Shown here piece after piece: positions 1 through 5,351 of a stretch of DNA of 5,351 bases (its first letter is position 1; each line of letters opens with the position of its first letter). Both the position numbers and the translations under genes were made by a program. The notes beneath the pieces were generated by a model, which saw only the letters and a list, made by a program, of their open reading frames with translations, was not told the origin of the DNA and made no database searches. Origin of the DNA: an uncultured Eubacteriales bacterium (GTDB lineage: Bacteria > Bacillota_A > Clostridia > Saccharofermentanales > Saccharofermentanaceae); the NCBI GenBank assembly GCA_900313405.1, contig OMQY01000134.1, positions 1 through 5,351 of the forward strand. Direction: 5' to 3'.

Positions 1-2010
1 TATTATGATCGTAACGATGAGATCATTACGGAGATCCCTGAGGGACATTTCTATGCAGGCGGAGAATTCAGGACTTCGAGCGATGTTCATATCGGTGATA
101 CGATTATCCTCGAACTCAAGGGGACTACGCTCGAACTGACGCTTGACGGGTATATAAAGGATGCGCTGCTCGGCACTCCGCTTATGGGTAATCCGAGGCT
201 CCTTATGAGCGATAACGATGTAAGCAAGTTATTGGCAAACGATGATATAAGGAATAAACATGACGGTGCGATCTTTTACGTATCGTCTGACGATGTCAAG
301 GAGCTTCAGCGTGACACTATCGGATTGTCCGGAGTGGTATTCGGATTTGACGTAAGCACTTTGAGACTTACTTATATGATCGAGATGCTGACAGCCGGTC
401 TTATGATGGTAGTAAGCATCTGCCTCATACTGATCTCGTTCACGATGCTGTCATTTACCATCAAGTTCACCATGACAGAGGACTTCCGTGAGATCGGCGT
501 AATGAAGGCTGTGGGTATCAAGAACAGACCGATCAGGGGCTTATATCTTATAAAGTATCTGTGCATATCTGTTGTCGGAGCCGTTATCGGATATATACTG
601 GCGATCCCGTTCGGGAAATTGCTCCTGAAGAATGCTTCGGAGAGTATGCTGCTCGGCAATGACGACCAGGTGCTCATCGGCATATTGAGCGCAGTTGGCG
701 TGGTTCTTGTAATTTTGGGATTCTGCTATTTCTGCACACGCAGGATCAAGAAGATGAGCCCGATCGATGCGGTCAGGAACGGTGAGACAGGTGAGCGTTA
801 TCATCGCAGGTCGATCTTGAGACTGACTAAGAGTAAGCTCGGAAGCAATGCTTTCATGGCGGCTAATGATGTGGCGAGTAAGCCCGGGCAGTATGTCAGC
901 ATGACGGTTACTTTCGTTGCGTGTCTGATACTGATCACGATGCTGGCAAATGCCGCCAACACGCTGATGAGTGACAAGCTGCTGTATCTTCTCGGTGCAA
1001 CGGAAAGTGATGCCTACTATGACTCGACCGACCTTATCATGGACGCGATGGGATCAGATGATGAAGATGCTTTCGAGAATATAATGACAGATATCGAAAA
1101 GACTCTCGCCGACAACGGAATGCCGGGCAAGGTGCACGCCGAGCTCGCGTTCTCACTCCCTGTCGAATTCGGTGACGAGCGTATGACCGTCCTGATGCAG
1201 CAGAGCAAGGCCACACATGCTTCAGACTATGTTTACTATGAAGGAACTGCTCCCGAGTATCCGAACGAGGTAGCATTCACTCCTCAGATTCTGGACTCGC
1301 TCGGTGCAGAGATAGGTGACACCGTGATCATCGAGATAGGCGGAGAGAAGAACGAGTATATCATCACCGCTTCATTCGTATCCATGAATCAGTTGGGACG
1401 TATTGGAAGACTTCATGAGGATGTTCCCACTATAGACAATGAGGCGGGATCCGCGCTTGCTTTCCAGATCGACTTTGACGATGATCCGAGTGATAAGGTC
1501 ATAGCCGAGAGGATAGAGAAGCTCAAGGAGATATTCGGAAGCGATAAGGTCTATACCGGAGCAGAGTATGTTGATGTCTGCACCAATTCGGCATCGGCAC
1601 TCTCTTCCGTCAAGGATCTGGTATTGGTGATCGCACTTATCATATCAGCCTTGATAACGATCCTGATGGAGAGATCCTTCATCAGCAAGGAGACTACGGA
1701 GATCGCACTGATGAAGGCGATAGGATTCAAGACCGGATCGATCTGTGCACAGCACACTCTGAGATTCGTGATCGTACTGCTGGTATCTTCGGTCATAGCT
1801 TCACTGCTGTGCATACCGGTAACCAATCTGGTCTGTGACAGGATCTTCGCAGTCATGGGAGCCGTGGCCGGGATCGATTATGATATCAGGCCGGTCGAGA
1901 TCTTCGTGGTCTATCCGCTTATCATGGCAGCAGTCGTTATACCGGCAGCGTTCCTGACATCACTTTATATGAGAACGATCAATTCTGAATCAATGGGCAA
2001 TATCGAGTAA
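1..2010 (+). CDS. FtsX-family ABC transporter permease (MacB/LolE-like, two FtsX domains), 5' truncated by window edge
   Basis: This is the membrane subunit of a type VII ABC transporter and works with the ATPase encoded next. The reading frame is open from base 1, giving 669 visible residues before TAA. The ATG at 184 is internal, with no ribosome site before it, so the true start and first membrane helix lie upstream. Visible order (numbered from base 1): end of a first outside domain (about 1-125); three helices (about 126-153, 183-203, 224-245); a fourth helix (298-319); a second outside domain of about 215 residues; three last helices (537-556, 587-609, 633-656). Each FtsX half carries the family motif: REIGVMKAVGI in the first, TEIALMKAIGF in the second. 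The first half ends with SPIDAVRNGE, the usual P-x-x-A-x-R motif. Two FtsX domains and large outside domains resemble MacB/LolE rather than BceB, which has a single large loop. Family assignment is firm; substrate and direction are unknown. Confidence 0.93.
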   Translation, partial: YYDRNDEIITEIPEGHFYAGGEFRTSSDVHIGDTIILELKGTTLELTLDGYIKDALLGTPLMGNPRLLMSDNDVSKLLANDDIRNKHDGAIFYVSSDDVKELQRDTIGLSGVVFGFDVSTLRLTYMIEMLTAGLMMVVSICLILISFTMLSFTIKFTMTEDFREIGVMKAVGIKNRPIRGLYLIKYLCISVVGAVIGYILAIPFGKLLLKNASESMLLGNDDQVLIGILSAVGVVLVILGFCYFCTRRIKKMSPIDAVRNGETGERYHRRSILRLTKSKLGSNAFMAANDVASKPGQYVSMTVTFVACLILITMLANAANTLMSDKLLYLLGATESDAYYDSTDLIMDAMGSDDEDAFENIMTDIEKTLADNGMPGKVHAELAFSLPVEFGDERMTVLMQQSKATHASDYVYYEGTAPEYPNEVAFTPQILDSLGAEIGDTVIIEIGGEKNEYIITASFVSMNQLGRIGRLHEDVPTIDNEAGSALAFQIDFDDDPSDKVIAERIEKLKEIFGSDKVYTGAEYVDVCTNSASALSSVKDLVLVIALIISALITILMERSFISKETTEIALMKAIGFKTGSICAQHTLRFVIVLLVSSVIASLLCIPVTNLVCDRIFAVMGAVAGIDYDIRPVEIFVVYPLIMAAVVIPAAFLTSLYMRTINSESMGNIE

Positions 2011-2013
2011 CAG

Positions 2014-2021
2014 TAAAGGAG
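2014..2021 (+). promoter_or_regulatory. Strong ribosome binding site of the ATPase gene
   Basis: TAAAGGAG lies 7 nt before the ATG at 2029, in the 18-nt gap after the permease stop. It is the best Shine-Dalgarno match in the window and fixes the ATPase start. The next two genes have much weaker sites, so the ATPase may be translated best of the four. Confidence 0.85.
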
Positions 2022-2028
2022 AATCAAA

Positions 2029-2796
2029 ATGAGCAATATTATCGAAGTAAAAGATCTGTGCAAGACATATGTGGTAAACAAGAAGCAGAACAATGTCCTG
2101 AGAAATGTCAACTTCAGCATAGCCGAGGGCGAGATGGTCGCCATAATGGGACCGTCGGGATCAGGCAAGTCGACACTCCTTTATACTGTTTCCGGCATGG
2201 ACAAGATGACGGCAGGCGAAGTCTCTTTCGACGGCAAAAAGCTCTCTTCCTTGAGTGCCAATGATATGGCGGATATAAGGCTTGATGAGATGGGTTTCAT
2301 CTTCCAGCAGATGTATATGATGAAGAACCTGACGATCCTCGATAACATCATCCTCCCGGCCGTAAAGAGCAACAAGTCAAATGAGAGCCGTAAGCAGATC
2401 GAGAAGAGGGGACGCGCCCTGATGAACAAGCTCGGGATCGAAGAGACGGCCGACAACGATATAAATGAGGTATCGGGCGGCCAGCTTCAGCGGGCATGCA
2501 TCTGCAGGAGCATGATCAACAAGCCGAAAGTCATTTTCGCCGATGAGCCGACAGGTGCACTTAACCGCACGGCTTCCGACGAGGTCATGGACGAGATCGT
2601 TAAGCTCAATCAGGTAGGCGCGACGATCATGCTCGTTACACACGATGTTAAGGTCGCTGCAAAATGTACGAGAGTTATGTACATAGTTGATGGTAATATA
2701 AAGGGTGAGCATGTTCTCGGGAAGATCGGGAACAACAACGAACTGCGCGGCAGAGAAAGGGACCTCAATAACTGGCTTATGGAGATGGGCTGGTAA
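2029..2796 (+). CDS. ABC transporter ATP-binding protein (MacB/LolD/BceA-type)
   Basis: This cytoplasmic ATPase powers the preceding permease. Its 255 residues are a normal length and all nucleotide-binding motifs are present: Walker A GPSGSGKST (41-49), Q-loop FQQ (92-94), signature VSGGQ (148-152, Val for the usual Leu), Walker B VIFADEP (168-174) with catalytic E173, and H-loop H205 in VTHD. The D-loop region reads TGALNR (175-180), with Asn where most ABC ATPases have Asp; I recall ALN in related Gram-positive transporters of this type. The last 30 residues end in NNWLMEMGW, an extension beyond the core fold of a kind I recall from Clostridia homologues next to FtsX permeases. The start is set by a strong ribosome site 7 nt upstream. 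It sits 18 nt after the permease and 12 nt before the response regulator, consistent with one operon. Family is certain; the transported substrate cannot be told from this subunit. Confidence 0.96.
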   Translation: MSNIIEVKDLCKTYVVNKKQNNVLRNVNFSIAEGEMVAIMGPSGSGKSTLLYTVSGMDKMTAGEVSFDGKKLSSLSANDMADIRLDEMGFIFQQMYMMKNLTILDNIILPAVKSNKSNESRKQIEKRGRALMNKLGIEETADNDINEVSGGQLQRACICRSMINKPKVIFADEPTGALNRTASDEVMDEIVKLNQVGATIMLVTHDVKVAAKCTRVMYIVDGNIKGEHVLGKIGNNNELRGRERDLNNWLMEMGW

Positions 2797-2802
2797 GCAC
2801 AC

Positions 2803-2808
2803 GGTGAT
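2803..2808 (+). promoter_or_regulatory. Weak, close ribosome binding site of the response regulator gene
   Basis: GGTGAT directly precedes the ATG at 2809 in the 12-nt gap after the ATPase stop. It is a poor Shine-Dalgarno match and sits unusually close to the start. No better start exists upstream because the same frame is closed by the ATPase TAA. Translation is probably helped by ribosomes finishing the ATPase gene (inference). Confidence 0.45.
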
Positions 2809-3471
2809 ATGACGGATATACTGATCGTTGAAGATAATAAGGAACTGAGCGAACTCCTGTCGGACTTTCTCAGAGCCGAGGGATATGTGGTGTCGACCGC
2901 CGATAACGGAGAGAGGGCGATCGAGCTCTACGAGACCTATGGCGCGAGACTGGTCGTTCTGGACATAATGCTCCCCGGCGTAGACGGAATGTATATCTTA
3001 AACAGGGTGAGGAAACTGTCCAACACGCCCGTAATAATCGTGAGTGCCAAGGTCGGCAAAGACGATAAGCTCAATGCCATTATCTCCGGTGCGGACGATT
3101 ATATAGAGAAGCCCTATGACATAGATATACTGATAGCGAAGATCAAAGGGATATTCAAGAGACGTCTGGCGACAGATGAGCTGACCGACGGGAATATCAG
3201 GCTCGATCTTATCCAGGAGACCATCTATAAGGACGGCAAGGCGATAGACGCGACGTCCAAGGAATTCAATCTCCTGAAGCTCCTTATGGAGAACAAGGGA
3301 CATACATTGCTCAAGAAGTATATCTTCGATACGGTATGGGGATCCGACAGTGACTCGGAACCTCAGACACTGACGGTCCACATCAAGTGGCTGAGAGAGA
3401 AGCTCGAAGATGACCCGAAGGATCCGGCAAAGATAATCACTGTCTGGGGAAAGGGCTACAGGTACGAGTAA
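2809..3471 (+). CDS. OmpR/PhoB-family response regulator
   Basis: This cytoplasmic DNA-binding regulator is expected to be phosphorylated by the kinase encoded directly downstream. The 220-residue length is standard. The receiver domain (about 1-115) shows the acidic pair E8-D9, phospho-acceptor D52 in VVLDIMLPGVDG, switch residue S79 in IIVSAK, aromatic Y98, and K101 in EKP. A winged-helix DNA-binding domain follows (about 125-220), with the typical ATSKEFNLLKLL stretch, the recognition helix region around TLTVHIKWLREKLE (187-200), and the C-terminal hairpin ending TVWGKGYRYE. The start gives MTDILIVEDN, the usual first strand of a receiver. Its gene follows the ATPase by 12 nt and the kinase begins 1 nt after its stop, so expression with both is expected. 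By analogy with transporter-linked two-component systems it likely binds upstream of the permease gene, which lies outside this window. Target genes are therefore inferred. Confidence 0.96.
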   Translation: MTDILIVEDNKELSELLSDFLRAEGYVVSTADNGERAIELYETYGARLVVLDIMLPGVDGMYILNRVRKLSNTPVIIVSAKVGKDDKLNAIISGADDYIEKPYDIDILIAKIKGIFKRRLATDELTDGNIRLDLIQETIYKDGKAIDATSKEFNLLKLLMENKGHTLLKKYIFDTVWGSDSDSEPQTLTVHIKWLREKLEDDPKDPAKIITVWGKGYRYE

Positions 3472-3472
3472 T

Positions 3473-4741
3473 TTGGAAGAGAAGGGAAGCATCCGCAGAT
3501 CCTACATCCGCATCTGTGCAGTGATAATGGTCATCCTGCTCATCCTGGCAGGCGTGGCCGAGTTTACGGTCCGCAGGAAGAATAACGATTCGATCAAACT
3601 CTATAAGATCGAGATCGAGAGAACGGTAAGAGAACTCGAGGCGCATACGGATGACCCCTCATATGAAGTCGATACGTCGAAGTATGACACGATCACGGGG
3701 GTCTTCCGATATGACGGCGAAGAAGACAGTTTCTTCGAGACAAACAGCCACTGTGCCATAAGAGATATCGACGGTCAATTATACAGGATCGAGTATAAAG
3801 TCGATGTTTCACAGGCCCGTAAGACCGCTCTGACGATAACTCACATAGCGCTCGCCGTGATGCTCCTGACGGCGCTTGCCCTTATGGTCTGGTTCTATAT
3901 ATCCTTGATCAGGACTTTCAGCAAGATATCGGATTATCCGAAGGAACTGTCCAAGGGACATTTGACCATACCTCTCAAGGAGAACCGCAATAAGTATTTC
4001 GGGCAGTTCCTGTGGGGACTTGATATGCTGCGCGAGAAGCTGGAGGAAGAGGAGCGGATGAATCTCGAGCTTCAGAAGGAACGTAATATGTTCCTTCTGT
4101 CCCTGTCTCACGACATCAAGACTCCGATATCCGCGATCAAGCTCTATTCGGCCGCTATCCGCAAGGGACTCTATAAAGACGCGGATAAGTTGACGGATGT
4201 CGCATCCAAGATCGATTCCGACGCGGAAGAGATCGAGGCCTACGTCTCCAAAGTGATCACGTCATCCAAGGATGATTTCCTTGAATTCAATGTGACAGAC
4301 GGTGAGTGCTATCTGTCAACTGTTATCGATCACATCAGAGAGTACTATTCGGACAAGCTCGATCAGATCGGAACGGAGCATATGATCGGAGACTACAGCG
4401 ATATCCTCATTAAGGGTGACCCGGACAGGCTGATCGAAGTCTTCCAGAACATATATGAGAATGCCATCAAATACGGTGACGGTGCATATATAAAGATGTC
4501 GTTCGCTGATGAAGAAGAATCAAGACTTGTCACGGTCGAGAACAGCGGCTGTACGCTCCCGGAAGGTGAATTCGATCACATCTTCGACAGTTTCTTCAGA
4601 GGCTCGAATGTCGGTAACAGAGCCGGCAGCGGATTGGGTCTTTATATCTGTCGGAAGCTCATGAACAAGATGGGCGGAGATATCTACGCCGAATCAGAAG
4701 GCGGCGTGATGAAGGTGACTGTTGTTCTGTCAAGACGCTGA
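3473..4741 (+). CDS. Membrane sensor histidine kinase (HisKA/HATPase_c), TTG start
   Basis: This is the sensor partner of the preceding regulator, 422 residues. Order: short basic N-terminus; helix 1 (about 12-30); extracytoplasmic domain (about 33-118), rich in acidic residues; helix 2 (about 121-145); HAMP-like linker (about 146-195); coiled dimerisation helices with phospho-acceptor H213 in LSHDIKTP; ATP-binding domain with N-box N326/N330 (QNIYENAIKYG), F-box FDSFFRG and G2 box GSGLGL (385-390). The G1 box reads NSGCT (357-361) instead of D-x-G-x-G, so the usual adenine-contacting Asp is Asn. The start is TTG, 1 nt after the regulator TAA; no ATG or GTG lies between the preceding in-frame stop (3434) and it. 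The next candidates, GTG 3521 and ATG 3527, would remove half of helix 1, so TTG is preferred. The outside domain is far larger than the short loop of BceS-type kinases, suggesting it senses a signal directly. Ligand unknown. Confidence 0.94.
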   Translation: MEEKGSIRRSYIRICAVIMVILLILAGVAEFTVRRKNNDSIKLYKIEIERTVRELEAHTDDPSYEVDTSKYDTITGVFRYDGEEDSFFETNSHCAIRDIDGQLYRIEYKVDVSQARKTALTITHIALAVMLLTALALMVWFYISLIRTFSKISDYPKELSKGHLTIPLKENRNKYFGQFLWGLDMLREKLEEEERMNLELQKERNMFLLSLSHDIKTPISAIKLYSAAIRKGLYKDADKLTDVASKIDSDAEEIEAYVSKVITSSKDDFLEFNVTDGECYLSTVIDHIREYYSDKLDQIGTEHMIGDYSDILIKGDPDRLIEVFQNIYENAIKYGDGAYIKMSFADEEESRLVTVENSGCTLPEGEFDHIFDSFFRGSNVGNRAGSGLGLYICRKLMNKMGGDIYAESEGGVMKVTVVLSRR

Positions 4742-4756
4742 TCCTGTTGCCGGTCA

Positions 4757-4790
4757 GATTGCAAACTACACAATGCAATCACACATTTTT
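4757..4790 (+). terminator. Possible weak rho-independent terminator after the kinase gene
   Basis: GATTGCA (4757-4763) and TGCAATC (4774-4780) form a perfect 7-bp inverted repeat with a 10-nt loop, followed 5 nt later by TTTTT (4786-4790). It starts 15 nt after the kinase stop. The stem has only three G-C pairs and the T-run is short and offset, so termination would be weak. It could instead be a palindromic protein-binding site. Confidence 0.4.
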
Positions 4791-4814
4791 GCCTAATTCT
4801 CATCGAAAAGTCTG

Positions 4815-4843
4815 TGGAAATTTGCATCGGATATTGGTATAAA
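4815..4843 (+). promoter_or_regulatory. Putative sigma-A promoter with extended -10
   Basis: TGGAAA (4815-4820, four of six matches to TTGACA) is separated by 17 bp from TATAAA (4838-4843). The -10 is preceded by TGG, giving an extended -10 (TGnTATAAA), which can offset a poor -35. Transcription would start near 4850, leaving about 40 nt of leader before the ATG at 4890. It lies downstream of the possible terminator, so it would make the last gene an independent unit. Confidence 0.45.
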
Positions 4844-4877
4844 TAACAAGGTTGGTTAAAACAGGGTTGATATAAAC

Positions 4878-4881
4878 GGGA
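4878..4881 (+). promoter_or_regulatory. Ribosome binding site of the downstream membrane protein
   Basis: GGGA sits 8 nt before the ATG at 4890 in an A-rich context. It is a modest match but favours this ATG over the in-frame ATG at 4902, which has no purine-rich site at a suitable distance. Confidence 0.5.
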
Positions 4882-4889
4882 ATAAGATA

Positions 4890-5351
4890 ATGACAACTGT
4901 AATGAAAAAATACGCGCTTAGCTCTGCGGAATATATTCTGGCGTTAGTACTTCTGGTATTCACGCCTTTTTGGGTCTCGCCGTTGCGGGGATTCTTCTCT
5001 GCACTTCAGTACGGCTCCTATGTAGACGTTTTCTCAGACCTTACGGTCTGCCTGTTATGGTTTATCCAGATCAAGCTCCTGGTCAAATGGTCCATTAAGA
5101 ACGGTACGATAAGTGCCGTCGAAGAACCGGACAGCAGGGAACTGCTGCCTGCCAAGAGAGTAGTCCTGATCGGACTGGCCATCGTGGTCTGCATACTCCT
5201 TGTCAGTTTTGAGACCGGCTTTGAAGTTAAGCCCTTCTATGATATAGCACACAGAACGGAGAGCAGGACGATAGTAAACAGACTCGGTATCCTTGCCCGG
5301 GAACTGACTGTTTCCTACTGGATACTCTTTATCCTGAGACTCGCAGATTCA
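4890..5351 (+). CDS. Polytopic membrane protein of unknown function, 3' truncated by window edge
   Basis: I do not recognise this protein. The frame is open from ATG 4890 to the last base, giving 154 residues without a stop. At least four hydrophobic segments are visible: about 14-32, 48-67, 88-107 and 136-151. Lys/Arg-rich stretches lie before helix 1 (MKK), between helices 2 and 3 (KLLVKWSIKNG and AKR) and just after helix 4 begins to exit, which by the positive-inside rule puts the N-terminus in the cytoplasm. The loop between helices 3 and 4 (108-135) should face outward. No catalytic motif, signal peptidase site or transporter signature is evident. It follows the kinase by 148 nt with its own likely promoter, so membership of the transporter operon is doubtful. 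Being the neighbour of an envelope-related locus is only weak context. That it is a real gene is supported by start context, sustained frame and membrane pattern. Confidence 0.8.
   Translation, partial: MTTVMKKYALSSAEYILALVLLVFTPFWVSPLRGFFSALQYGSYVDVFSDLTVCLLWFIQIKLLVKWSIKNGTISAVEEPDSRELLPAKRVVLIGLAIVVCILLVSFETGFEVKPFYDIAHRTESRTIVNRLGILARELTVSYWILFILRLADS

Noticed and set aside
184..186. ATG as the start of the permease gene
   Set aside because: The same frame is open to base 1, the upstream codons encode a plausible outside domain (IGDTIILELKG), and no ribosome site precedes this ATG.
2377..2802. Minus-strand open frame of 141 codons opposite the ATPase gene
   Set aside because: It lies wholly over a well-conserved ATPase on the other strand, shows no recognisable domain and has no supported start. 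It is a shadow frame.
2998..3492. Minus-strand open frame of 164 codons opposite the response regulator
   Set aside because: It is the longest antisense frame but overlaps a regulator with all canonical residues, and its product has no domain pattern I can recognise.
4759..4827. Three TTGCA/TGCAA motifs (4759, 4774, 4822) as regulator operator half-sites
   Set aside because: The spacing is irregular and a 5-base motif recurs by chance; two of the copies are already explained by the hairpin stem.
4822..4843. TTGCAT as the -35 for the TATAAA at 4838
   Set aside because: The spacer would be only 10 bp, far too short for sigma-A; TGGAAA at 4815 gives 17 bp.
4902..4904. Second in-frame ATG as start of the last gene
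   Set aside because: No ribosome site at suitable distance, while ATG 4890 has GGGA 8 nt upstream. The difference is only four residues, so some doubt remains.
1..5351. CRISPR repeats, tRNA or rRNA genes, insertion sequence ends
   Set aside because: No regularly spaced repeats, cloverleaf-like sequence or transposase reading frame was seen on either strand.

Overview
The window suggests a Gram-positive-type anaerobe of the Clostridia (Bacillota). GC content looks close to half, Ile ATA and Arg AGA/AGG codons are common, one gene starts with TTG, and the permease–ATPase–regulator–kinase layout is typical of that group. I cannot name a genus, and the lineage itself is an inference from style, not from a marker gene.

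Positions 1-4741 hold one tightly packed plus-strand operon, cut at its 5' end. It encodes, in order, a large FtsX-family ABC permease (N-terminus missing), its ATPase, an OmpR-family response regulator and a membrane sensor histidine kinase. The gaps are 18, 12 and 1 nt, so co-transcription is very likely. The ATPase and permease should form a MacB/LolCDE-like (type VII) ABC complex that couples cytoplasmic ATP hydrolysis to movements outside the membrane. The kinase and regulator form a two-component pair that probably controls the transporter genes and perhaps others. By family knowledge such modules often deal with antimicrobial peptides, lantibiotics, lipoproteins or envelope stress, but nothing in the window identifies the substrate or signal.

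Positions 4742-4889 are a 148-nt intergenic stretch. It holds a weak hairpin followed by a T-run (possible terminator of the operon) and an extended -10 promoter-like element pointing into the next gene.

Positions 4890-5351 are the start of an unrecognised polytopic membrane protein that runs off the window. It probably forms a separate transcription unit.

No RNA gene, mobile element, CRISPR array or clear horizontal-transfer mark was seen. The window looks like an ordinary regulated transporter locus with a few details worth checking, not an evidently new system.
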